A stretch of 64,000 bases of DNA from Mesostigma viride (taxonomy: Eukaryota > Streptophyta > Mesostigmatophyceae > Mesostigmatales > Mesostigmataceae), in the NCBI GenBank assembly GCA_009746045.1, contig RPFO01000086.1:1164397-1228396 (forward strand). The letters run 5' to 3'. Under the pieces are notes generated by a model. The model saw only the letters and a list, made by a program, of their open reading frames with translations, searched no databases and was not told where the DNA came from. The position numbers and the translations under genes were made by a program. This document shows positions 11,477 through 20,520 of this stretch, one piece after another (position 1 is the first letter of the stretch; every line of letters starts with the position of its first letter).

Positions 11477-14400
11477 TCATGACAAGGGTTTCCCAGCCAT
11501 CATGGACCGCAGCAACTGGTACCCATTAAGGGCCAGTCGTGGAAGCTTGGTCATAGCATCAGCAGGATTTGAGTGTCCTGGCAGATGTATGGTTATACAG
11601 TGGCTGGACAACTCCTTTGCCACAAGGTAGTCCAAGTCAGTAGTAGTGGCCCTCTCATTCTTGATAAAAGAGACCACGGGCTTATTATCACAATAAACCC
11701 TGACATCAATCACGGGTTGAGGTCTTATCTGACTCAGACACCATAAGAGTAGCTCTCTTATGTATATGGCATCGCGAATGCACATGGCGTATGCCCTGCA
11801 CTCAGCGGTGTCAATGCCAGCAAACCGCCTCCTCTGAAGGTTACTGGACCAGTATACCAACGAGGGCTGTTTGCCTTCATTCCTGATGGTGATCAGGCAT
11901 CCGGCTCTGGCACCAATCTTGTTGGCAGATCTAGACTCTTGGCTAGCATCTGTGTAGGCGTCTATGATGATGCGCCCATGCCAGTCTACACCGGACAACA
12001 CCAAGTCAGGAGATTCATTGAGGCAGCTCTCCAGGCGCCTCCTTCCTTCTCCTACAACAACAGAGTCTGGCATCCTACTCTGTACTGCCAGGTCAGGGTT
12101 AGTTGTGGCAGCCAGCCAACCCAGTTGACCTTTAACCGTAGGGGCATTCTCCTCAGTTACTCTCTTGGGCAACTGAGTTATTACTTTTTCTTTATACCCC
12201 TTCGCCGATTGCAGCTTAAGATGCCATCCTTTGTCATCCTGGAAAAGGGTACAGCCAATGCCACAGTAAGGTACCTGGCTGTTTTTACTAAACCATGCTC
12301 TGGTACCAATAGGGGACTTGTCATTGAGCCTTTTATAGGTCTCATTCAACCATCCCTTGGGACCAATGCGTTGCATATCATCTCCATGTAAGGTAGCCCA
12401 GGTGGGTTGTCCTTTGGATTGCCCCACAAAGAGACAATAAGCAAGATGAGATTGTTGCATCTGACATCTCTCCTGGATGGCAGGAGCAATGGTTTCATAC
12501 CAGATGACTGGACTGCTGACCAGTCCTTCCCAGCCCACTTTAGGCTGCATGTAGGGATGACCTACTTCAGCTATCCAGCATGCTGGGGTCTTAACACAAC
12601 AGGGTCTTTGAGCTTGCCAAGTGGCTCTGGCCACCTGAGGATCACCATGCAAAAAGGCCCTGGTGAAGTCATCAATTTCTGCTCCATAATCCAAGCCATA
12701 GTCCAAAGCACCAAGGTACAGACTAAGAATAAGCCTGAGAACAGGATGTGACAGGCCAGGAGTGTACAGCTCCTCCTTATCAAAGTCTGTAGTACCATGG
12801 AACTGGGTCACGACTGGACGTGCGTTTGGTATGGGAGGCTCACCAAGCTTGCTCTTCATCTTGCATACAAAACGCAACTGAAGCATTTGAGCATTGGGTG
12901 GAGGTTCTGAAATGCCTTCAAAAACATCCAGCGTTTGCCACTCCTGGAGCGCACGCGCCAATGCTACTCGCCAGGCCTCAAGGCCAGCGAAAGTGTGACA
13001 ATCCAGGTCTACATCATCAAAGGACATGGGGCTATGAGCAGCAAATGACCTTTTTGTGAGACCAAGAGAAGTCACACTGAGCTGGGCGGGTTCTACCAGC
13101 TCAGAAGCTGGGGGTATATCCCTTCCCCATTCTGCTCCTTTTATTGAACCGACACAGGCGGTCTTCCAATTTGCCTTCTGGAACATTTCAAGAGGCAAGA
13201 GACATCTGAATGATTCCAGAGGAATTGGGTCACAATGGGTTTTTAGGAGACTCTTTGTGTTATTGGGGCCATCAACAATGGTAACACCGGGAGTCACCAA
13301 GAATGGCTGGCCAATGAGAGTGGGTCCCTTATAGCCATCAACAACACAAAGTGTCAAAGACTCACCCAAGAATGGGATAGTGATATTCCCAAGAACTTGA
13401 TGATCAGTGTTACCCGCAAAGTCTTGGACAATAGTCCATGGACTGGGTTCAAGGGAATACTTATCCAGCAAAGCATTAAAGGGCGAGGTGACAGAGACCT
13501 CTGCTTTGGTATCCACATCAAAGCCATCAAGGTCCATGCCCTTCTCTAGAAGAGAAGTTATTTTGGCAATCTTTAGTGAGGGCTTGAGCTTCTTTACAAT
13601 ATCCCGAAGCTCTTGAGGATTGCCTCTCTTGCCGAGCTGAGTGTTCAACCTGGACAACCCCTCCTCAGCTTGTCTTCCTTGGGCTGGAATCCCATCAGTC
13701 TCCAAGGGCAATGGCTTATTACCAGGGTAATTGGATCCAAGCTTTGGCTGTTCAGACTGAAATATGTTATCCACCTGCCCAGGGGTCTCAAGCCCATGTT
13801 CCAACGGCCGGAGCTTCCGGTGCTGATCAGACACCCTATTATCCAACAAGTCAGCTTCATCCATATCATCCTGTGATATCCCAGTCAATGTCTTAGGCTG
13901 AGCTTGCTGAGTAGTAGGCTCCAGTTGATGGGAGGCCGCCCTTTCTGGTAGTTGGAGTCCAGCCTGTTCACTGGCCAAAGGTGGACAGGAAAGATTGGGA
14001 GATCCAAGTGCCTCTTCAGGGGCCATAATTTCCAGGGGATTTTCTTGAACGTTCATTGGATCTCTCTTCAATCTATTCCAAGCCAGATGATAAGTGGTCC
14101 CATTCCAGACCACATCAGCAGTTTTCATCTCCAGGTCAACTGAGGTTATGGTCCCTGGACCCTGCCAATAACCACGTTTACCAGGAGCATTTTCTTTGTG
14201 GAAGATCACCTGGTCTCCCACCTCAAATTTTAATGATTCTCCTCTCTGTTTATCCTTTTCACAGAGATGAGCATACTGTGCCCACCTCTGCTTACTCCAT
14301 GCCTGCATGATGTCATCAGGGTAGAGGCCACCTGCTAGTCCACGAGGTGAGACCAGCCGTGGAACACCACGCACCTTGATAGTATGAAAACGGTTGTTCA

Positions 14401-15406
14401 TGGTGTTTTCCACTTTTGCAGCACCCAAACACCTGACAGCAAAAGTTGGTTTAAACATCTCAGGATAGTCCCCGGATATTACCAACTTCTTAAGCTCCTG
14501 TATATATCTGTCAACCTTGCCTTGGGCTTGGTGATCTTCACGACCCACAATCCTTAGGAAAGGCAGATCAGAGTATTTGGTCAGGCAGTTAAACTGCAAG
14601 TCCATCTGCAGCTTATGAATAACTGCAAACTTCTGCAGAATAACAAGAACTGCGGCATGGAGAGTATTCTCATCCCCTGCTGCCATAGGTTCAATTCCAA
14701 TGTAGCCTGACCATTCATCCACAGCCACCAAGTAAGGCAATTGCCTGTAATTGGTGAAGTAGAGGATATCAGCTTGTAGATTACCCCTACCATCTGCAGG
14801 ATGCTTTGCATGACGTTTGGAAGGCTTGTTAGCACACAATTGGCACACACAATGTTCTCTGACATCTTGATAAGCCTGCCAGAGAGCCTTGTTATTAATG
14901 GCTTGAACAAGCCTAATGGCATTGTTTCCATGGCCACAGGCATCATGCAAACTCTTAGCCAGAGTCCTAAGATTAATACAATCATTAGGCTCAGGCTCTT
15001 CAGGACATGGACGGGCATCCACGTTCCTGGCAGAGCAAGAGTCCAAGTTTTTATTATCAATATAACAAGGATTATTGCTCTGAGGAGCTTGACTGTTAAC
15101 AATATCAATGGGTGCTTGGCTACAAACAGGAGCTGCACCACATGTATTGTTCACAGATACGTTGCTCACCTGGGCAACACCATGTGGCATCTGTCTACAA
15201 CCAGGAGCAGATCCACATGTATTATTTACAGGAAGAGTTCCCTCTGGGGTACTCTTTTTATTCCAGGCATGGATAGGAATGCCACAAACAGGGGCACTTT
15301 TACTGCTGCTCACTGGGGCAGCTTTACGGTCAGTAGGGGTTACTGCTGGAGCCCCTACCACCTGGCAGGCCTCATCTGCCATGAGTCCACTCTCATCAGC
15401 ATCCAT
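11477..15406 (-). CDS. Pol polyprotein of C1: integrase-protease-RT-RNase H
   Basis: The frame has 1309 codons from the ATG at 15406. By sight it is the same protein as the C2 copy. Visible landmarks: a zinc-binding pattern H154-x4-H159...C188-x2-C191; the integrase core with D213 and D269; and D299 where the catalytic Glu of DDE integrases is expected (QGKVDRYIQELKK). A retropepsin-like segment follows from D632 (DTKAEVSV) to LIGQPFL at 697-703. RT has D913 in DFTRAFLHGD and an LHGDD box at 1006-1010. RNase H has D1153, E1202, D1240 and D1283. The ATG is 38 bases after the gag stop, but the frame is open back through it in the -1 phase, so expression by frameshifting is possible. The copia affiliation rests on RT-RNase H and on integrase preceding RT; the protease position is abnormal. 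Confidence 0.9.
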   Translation of the reverse strand: MDADESGLMADEACQVVGAPAVTPTDRKAAPVSSSKSAPVCGIPIHAWNKKSTPEGTLPVNNTCGSAPGCRQMPHGVAQVSNVSVNNTCGAAPVCSQAPIDIVNSQAPQSNNPCYIDNKNLDSCSARNVDARPCPEEPEPNDCINLRTLAKSLHDACGHGNNAIRLVQAINNKALWQAYQDVREHCVCQLCANKPSKRHAKHPADGRGNLQADILYFTNYRQLPYLVAVDEWSGYIGIEPMAAGDENTLHAAVLVILQKFAVIHKLQMDLQFNCLTKYSDLPFLRIVGREDHQAQGKVDRYIQELKKLVISGDYPEMFKPTFAVRCLGAAKVENTMNNRFHTIKVRGVPRLVSPRGLAGGLYPDDIMQAWSKQRWAQYAHLCEKDKQRGESLKFEVGDQVIFHKENAPGKRGYWQGPGTITSVDLEMKTADVVWNGTTYHLAWNRLKRDPMNVQENPLEIMAPEEALGSPNLSCPPLASEQAGLQLPERAASHQLEPTTQQAQPKTLTGISQDDMDEADLLDNRVSDQHRKLRPLEHGLETPGQVDNIFQSEQPKLGSNYPGNKPLPLETDGIPAQGRQAEEGLSRLNTQLGKRGNPQELRDIVKKLKPSLKIAKITSLLEKGMDLDGFDVDTKAEVSVTSPFNALLDKYSLEPSPWTIVQDFAGNTDHQVLGNITIPFLGESLTLCVVDGYKGPTLIGQPFLVTPGVTIVDGPNNTKSLLKTHCDPIPLESFRCLLPLEMFQKANWKTACVGSIKGAEWGRDIPPASELVEPAQLSVTSLGLTKRSFAAHSPMSFDDVDLDCHTFAGLEAWRVALARALQEWQTLDVFEGISEPPPNAQMLQLRFVCKMKSKLGEPPIPNARPVVTQFHGTTDFDKEELYTPGLSHPVLRLILSLYLGALDYGLDYGAEIDDFTRAFLHGDPQVARATWQAQRPCCVKTPACWIAEVGHPYMQPKVGWEGLVSSPVIWYETIAPAIQERCQMQQSHLAYCLFVGQSKGQPTWATLHGDDMQRIGPKGWLNETYKRLNDKSPIGTRAWFSKNSQVPYCGIGCTLFQDDKGWHLKLQSAKGYKEKVITQLPKRVTEENAPTVKGQLGWLAATTNPDLAVQSRMPDSVVVGEGRRRLESCLNESPDLVLSGVDWHGRIIIDAYTDASQESRSANKIGARAGCLITIRNEGKQPSLVYWSSNLQRRRFAGIDTAECRAYAMCIRDAIYIRELLLWCLSQIRPQPVIDVRVYCDNKPVVSFIKNERATTTDLDYLVAKELSSHCITIHLPGHSNPADAMTKLPRLALNGYQLLRSMMAGKPLS

Positions 15407-15444
15407 AAGGACGCTGTAGGGGTTATATAAACAGAGAGGATCAT

Positions 15445-15454
15445 CTAGTTTTTC
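15445..15454 (-). other. Candidate -1 frameshift site at C1 gag-pol junction
   Basis: On the minus strand gag ends CAG AAA AAC TAG, and the pol frame is open through this point in the -1 phase. The A-run immediately before the stop resembles slippery heptamers of the G-AAA-AAC type. It is the same in C2 at 29351-29360. No downstream pseudoknot was established. Confidence 0.35.
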
Positions 15455-16686
15455 TGCTGCTGCTTCCTCTTGCGGCCACGAGAGGTATTGCCACCCCGCG
15501 GCTGAGAAGCATCACCACCACGCGGCTGGGAAGCGTCACCACCACGCGGCTGAGAAGCGTCGCCACCACGAAGGGCACCGCTCTTGACGGCTTGGGAGAT
15601 CTGCTGCAGCAGCTTGAGGACCTCCATCTGGGTATCCTTGGGTCCAGCGCCCGCCTTGCTCCTGCAGGCAGACGCATCATGTCCAGAATTGCCACAAGAC
15701 TTGCACTTGCGAAAGTAGCAATCCTTAGCCAGATGGTTAGTCCTATTACAGAAAGTGCAGGGAGGGAAGGACTCAGAATTAGCGACAACCTTACCCTTAC
15801 ATGCGCGGCGTGTGTGCCCGGGCTGCCCGCAGTTGTAGCAGAAGATTTCCCGTTGCTGCTCCATCACCATGGCGACACGAGGCACCTCCGCGGCACCTCC
15901 TTCTCTGGAAACACGGGTTTGATTCGTCAGGAGCTCCTTGAGGTGAGCTCTGCATCGGTGAGTGTCGCACAGGTAACCGCGGCAGTTGGCGACCAAATTC
16001 CGCTTCTCGGATTCGGACAGAGCACAGTTTTGGATCCATCGGAGATTCACCGCCTCGTCAGGCCACCGGAGCCCCTGCTTCTCCAGCATGTCGTAGTAAG
16101 AGTTGAGGTGCTCGATGATGGTCTGCCCGGGCTTCGGCTTTGCATCTACAAATTCCTCGATCTCGTCGCAGGTTTTGGCAGTGATAGAACGAAGAAAAGT
16201 CTCCCTCGCTCGGCGCAGAAACTCGAACGGCGACCACCGCAGACGCTGTGCTCTATCCAGCAGCGAAATCCACTCTGGGTGGTTTTTCTCGCGGTCTCCC
16301 AGCGGGGTTCCACGAAGAAACTCCAGCCAGTCCGGAATGATGTCTCGGTTGCCCGCGAGCCTGCGGAAAAACGGCCCAAGAGAGCTTACAAAGCGATCCC
16401 GGTCTGCTTGAATAGCACCAGGCACCAGCGGGGCTGGAACCCATTTCTTGATTGCCGACAGCAGCTTCGCCTCTTGAAGCAAGGTCTCCCGCCGAAGCAC
16501 TTTATCACGCGCACGCTGGTTGTCACTACTAGTACTTCCCTGCCCGCAGCCCTCCTCCCGGGGCTGGTCGGACATATTCTTATTGTCATCCCTGTGCTCG
16601 CCTGGGCCAGGGTCGACAGAAAATTGAGCCGGTCCGTGCTCACCAGGGCCAGACCTCTGCTCTGAAAGATTGTCGTCCGAAGACAT
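15445..16686 (-). CDS. Gag of C1 with three CCHC zinc knuckles
   Basis: 413 residues from the ATG at 16686, which lies only 13 bases inside the 5' LTR boundary. An upstream TTG in the same frame lies within the LTR and is not chosen. The capsid-like portion is followed by three CX2CX4HX4C knuckles: CYNCGQPGHTRRAC at 283-296, CTFCNRTNHLAKDC at 310-323 and CKSCGNSGHDASAC at 328-341. The C-terminus has three RGGDASQP repeats (373-396) and a basic end (RGRKRKQQQKN). These features fit nucleocapsid RNA binding and packaging. The long antisense frame at 15592-16665 is a shadow of this gene. One synonymous base near 16507 differs from C2. Confidence 0.92.
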   Translation of the reverse strand: MSSDDNLSEQRSGPGEHGPAQFSVDPGPGEHRDDNKNMSDQPREEGCGQGSTSSDNQRARDKVLRRETLLQEAKLLSAIKKWVPAPLVPGAIQADRDRFVSSLGPFFRRLAGNRDIIPDWLEFLRGTPLGDREKNHPEWISLLDRAQRLRWSPFEFLRRARETFLRSITAKTCDEIEEFVDAKPKPGQTIIEHLNSYYDMLEKQGLRWPDEAVNLRWIQNCALSESEKRNLVANCRGYLCDTHRCRAHLKELLTNQTRVSREGGAAEVPRVAMVMEQQREIFCYNCGQPGHTRRACKGKVVANSESFPPCTFCNRTNHLAKDCYFRKCKSCGNSGHDASACRSKAGAGPKDTQMEVLKLLQQISQAVKSGALRGGDASQPRGGDASQPRGGDASQPRGGNTSRGRKRKQQQKN

Positions 16687-16699
16687 TGCAATGAATACA

Positions 16700-17181
16700 A
16701 GTTGCAAATAAATGGAATGCGATGTAAATCAGAAAGCATGAAATGAACGTTGTGTTTATTGTTCTCATACGTTATTGTCGTTGCTGCATAATTCGTCTTC
16801 GTTGCGCATATATTCTATTGCGCTTGGCACCCTCATCAGTCTTGCTGAATATCCTACGTGGACATGCATTCCGTGTAGTTCAGTGCATGCCGCGTGTTAG
16901 ATACTTCTAGAATCCTCTAGGAGGTACCAAGGCAGATGCGCATACATAATAGGCCGATAGTCGGCTCAGTCCTATTGACAGTACTACACCGGTCCTTGAC
17001 CAGCCGGTGACGTGGAGGCCTGGGAGACGCCCACATATTCTACGTGGCGTTATCCCATTGGCGAGTACTAGTGAAGTACAGCCATTGGCCCAATACTACA
17101 ATAAAGTATATTGTAGTAATCTGTACAAGATCCTCTATCTCTGAGGACCCATGTGGACCCTAGATGGGTCTCCAACCAACT
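16700..17181 (-). repeat. 5' LTR of C1 (allele Y)
   Basis: 482 bp with C at 16832 and T at 16993, matching the right LTR of C2 (33946, 33785) and not its own partner. Its right flank, TTTTT at 17182-17186, is the complement of the AAAAA that follows C2 at 34079-34083. Confidence 0.92.
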
Positions 17182-18310
17182 TTTTTTTTATGAGACATCC
17201 ATGTACGTAGGCCAGCCATGATGACACCATGGGAGCCTGAATCCTCATCATTTTTTTTTCTTTGACATCCATGTACGTAGACGGGCCATGATGACACCAT
17301 GGGAGCCTGAATCCTCATCATTAATTACATACATGCCATCCATGTACGTACACGGGCCATGATGACACCATGGGAGCCTGAATCCTCATCATTTACTATT
17401 CCTTGACATCCATGTACGTAGGCCAGCCATGGAGACACCATGGGAGCCTGAATCCTCCTCATTAATTACATAAATGGCAACCATGTACGTAGACAAGCCA
17501 TGATGACACCATGGGAGCCTGAATCCTCATCATTTACTATTCCTTGACATCCATGTACGTAGGCCAGCCATGATGACACCAATGGAGCCTGAATCCTCTT
17601 CATTTTTTTTATGAGAGGATTCAGGTTACATAAATGCCAACCATGTAGGTAGACAAGCCATGATGACACCATGGGAGCCTGAATCCTCATCATTAATTAC
17701 ATAAATGCCATCCATGTACGTAGACGGGCCATGATGACCCCATGGGAGCCTAAATCCTCATCATTAATTACAAAATCGCCATCCATGTACGTAGACGGGC
17801 CATGATGACACCATGGGAGCCTGAATCCTCATCATTTACTATTCCTTGACATCCATGTACGTAGACGGGCCATGATGACACCATGGGAGCCTGAATCCTC
17901 ATCATTAATTACAAAATCGCCATCCATGTACGTAGACGGGCCATGATGACACCATGGGAGCCTGAATCCTCATCATTAATTACATAAATGCCATCCATGT
18001 ACGTAGACGGGCCATGATGACACCATGGGAGCCTGAATCCTCATCATTAATTACATAAATGCCATCCATGTACGTAGACGGGCCATGATGACACCAATGG
18101 AGCCTAAATCCTCATCATTAATTACAAAATCGCCATCCATGTACGTAGACGGGCCATGATGACACCATGGGAGCCTGAATCCTCATTATTTACTATTCCT
18201 TGACATCCATGTACGTAGACGGGCCATGATGACACCATGGGAGCCTGAATCCTCATCATTAATTACATAAATGCCATTCATGTACGTACACGGGCAATGA
18301 TGACACCATG
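17182..18310 (-). repeat. 71-bp satellite block, reverse orientation
   Basis: The same monomers as in the outer blocks, but read as CATGTACGTAGACGGGCCATGATGACACC, that is, in reverse complement. It contains about 15 units with the linkers TTAATTACATAAATGCC, TTTACTATTCCTTGACATC and TTAATTACAAAATCGCC. It ends in CCATG (18306-18310), the left target-site copy of A2. Confidence 0.93.
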
Positions 18311-18938
18311 AGTTAACGAAACTGTGGCTGAACTGTGGTTCAGCCTGCACTGATTAATATCTACAGAGGAAGTAGTTATATTAATCAATAGGATTACGTT
18401 GCTGGTTATGGCTACCAGCACAGAACGCACGAGGCACGTGAGAACCGTCGCCGAAGGTGCGAGGACACAGGTGCAGGGAAAGTGGTGCTACCAAGTGGCA
18501 GCGTCCTGCTCGTTATATACTAATTGTGACGCAGTCACATCCAGATGACTGATAGGACAGATCATCTCACAATATTGCTGTCCTTCACTCTGGACCAGCA
18601 GATCTCGACTCGTTATCCATAAATAGTCACATCAGTGTCCTGTCGCACAAGTCCTGTCACTATTTGTTACGTCTAATCAATAGCATTGAATAGACCGAAG
18701 TGTCGGAGACTAAATGTCCTATCGTACACTGTGACAAGACGTCGTATGCCACGCGTCACTTGAAGAACCACCGTAGAATCACCGAATCCAAGTAGAATGT
18801 AGTAGAACAGTATCTTGCTCATATCTCGAGCAATACTCATCAGAATGAACCCGTTTCTGGATTGTAGTAACCGGAAGTAGAATCTCTACAAGCCAAGTAG
18901 CTTAGTAGAATAATATTGCTTGCCAGGCAATATTAACT
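18311..18938 (-). repeat. 3' LTR of A2
   Basis: 628 bp, AGTTAACGAAAC to GCAATATTAACT. Differences from the 5' LTR were seen at the AGGATTACG/AGGTTTACG, CATTGAAT/CATTCAAT and ACTAAATG/ACTACATG positions. Confidence 0.92.
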
Positions 18939-19020
18939 CCAGCCCTTTCTTCTCTTTTAGAGCTTGGACGTAACAGCCATATTAACTCCAGCCCTTTCTT
19001 TCTTTTAGAGCTGTTAGGCT
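18939..19020 (-). other. Duplicated polypurine tract and LTR edge of A2
   Basis: Read on the minus strand, the sequence CTCTAAAAGAAAGAAAGGG then CTGGAGTTAATAT occurs twice, ending at about 18982 and at the true LTR edge, 18938. The purine run ending in GGCTGG directly before AGTT is the expected plus-strand primer. The inner copy also carries the first bases of the LTR, so a short segment spanning the tract-LTR junction was duplicated. Confidence 0.7.
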
Positions 19021-19320
19021 TGGCAACACATATATAGAAACAACATGCATAGCACTTGACATCCCTCCCAGCTCTCTGTAGTCTCTGCTCGGGATTAATC
19101 AAGCACCAGATCACAACACATCTCAGCCATGACGAATTACAATGAATTCCCTATCCACTGGAAGTAGAAAGCCAAGTGTTTGGAGTAGCAGCTTGTGGCT
19201 AACCAGAATAATGACCAAAATGGAATCATCACCATAATGGCTCCTGATTGGAACCCCACAAGTTACCCACAAGACCTTATCAGGTAGACATTGATAGTTA
19301 TCAGAACTGGCGCCCACCAT

Positions 19321-20126
19321 CACAATTACAATTCGTTCAAGTGGCCCGCCGGAGCGGCTGTACAATTTTTCCCAGTGAGCGCGCTGCCAAGTGTACTTGT
19401 GGGCAAATTTTTAGGTGCCCCGTCACTTCGAGGTACTAAAAATTAGGCTACGGTACGAATTCAGCGAATTTCAGCGAATTTTCAGTCGAACCAAAGGAAG
19501 TGACGCCAACTACCAAAAAGTTTCCGTTACGAATTTTCAGCCCAACACTCGCGCAAAATGAAGTGACGGCAACTACCAAAAAGTTTCCGTTACGAATTTT
19601 CACTCCCACACGTTTGCACAAAAGGAAGTGACGGCAACTACCAAAAAGTTTCCGTTACGAATTTTCAGTCCCACACTTCGCGCAAATTTTAGTAGGGCTG
19701 CACGCGAGCTACCTTTCAAAATTTTGCGCTAGTATGGAACGCATTTCATTCGTCTGGAGGAACGCTGCCCGCCAACTACCCCCGTTCAGAAAGTTCCGCC
19801 GAAATTTACCCGAGATTTGGAAATCTGAACGTCCGCGCAAATTTTAGTAGGGCTGCACGCAAGCTACCTTTCAAAATTTTGCGCAAGTATGGAACGCAAT
19901 TCATTCGTCCGGAGGAATGCTGCTCGTCAACTGCCCCCGTTCAGAAAGTTGCGCCGAACTTTACTTGAGATTTGGAAATCTGAACGTGCGGTTGGAGTTT
20001 CGCGGGGAAACCCAAGTTCCCAAGTAATTCACCAATGACGCGCTTCGAACACTTGTCCGCTAAAACCTAAGCAGCCGCTCCGGCTGGCCACTTAAACGAA
20101 ACTTGATTGATATATTTCTCAGTCCG
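19321..20126. mobile_element. 806-bp non-coding insertion with terminal inverted repeats
   Basis: This sequence is absent from the matching site in A1 (between CGCCCACCAT and GGACTGAGAAATAG, around 259). Near its ends are 29-base inverted repeats (19332-19360 and 20072-20100) sharing GGAGCGGCTG and the TTAAGTGG or TCAAGTGG context with few mismatches. Inside are three tandem units of about 62 bp containing AACTACCAAAAAGTTTCCGT (19496-19680) and two units of about 160 bp containing AGTAGGGCTGCACGC (19690-19995). No protein frame is present. It is best described as a non-autonomous DNA transposon. Its last 12 bases, ATTTCTCAGTCC, are the inverted copy of the adjoining target GGACTGAGAAAT, and no ordinary target duplication was found. 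Confidence 0.75.
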
Positions 20127-20520
20127 GGACTGAGAAATAGCACATCACAAAATATATTAAGCACATGACAAACTACCTTCCTCTGTCTGGGACAAAACTA
20201 GGGGGACCTGTCGCCACCTCACCAGCAAGGTTGATGGGTCAGCCAATCCGGGAAAATCCGCCTAAGCAGCCCCAGGGAATCGAACCCTGCCCTATAAAAT
20301 CCCTTTGGTTGAGACAAACCTCAAACTGAGGACAAACCCCCAACCAACATCATGCTCCATGACTGAGCATTACATAGAATACAGTATTATACACATATGT
20401 ACACAGAGCATTACTGCCCTCAGAGCATCACAGCTCTCAGCATAACAGAGCCCAGCTCTATGTTAGCTCTTCTCACCCAATCAGCCACCAAACTCAAAGC
20501 TCCAACTGGAATTGCTCAAC

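Larger units (their letters stand above)
10727..17181 (-). mobile_element. LTR retrotransposon copy C1 (family C), intact ORFs
   Basis: This 6455-bp element has 482-bp LTRs at 10727-11208 and 16700-17181, gag at 15445-16686 and pol at 11477-15406, all on the minus strand. It is nearly identical to C2 (27624-34078, plus strand). The LTRs begin AGTTG and end CAACT. The bases flanking C1 do not form a target-site duplication (ATTAA left, TTTTT right). Each side instead matches a flank of C2 in reverse complement. The satellite is in opposite orientations on its two sides. The LTRs differ from each other at two positions (10859/16832 and 11020/16993). Gag and pol are open throughout, so the copy may still be competent if expressed. 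Confidence 0.93.

Noticed and set aside
15592-16665. 357-codon plus-strand frame opposite C1 gag (and 28140-29213 minus opposite C2 gag)
   Set aside because: It is the antisense of a gag with clear zinc knuckles; it has no recognised motif and is kept only because the two copies are identical.
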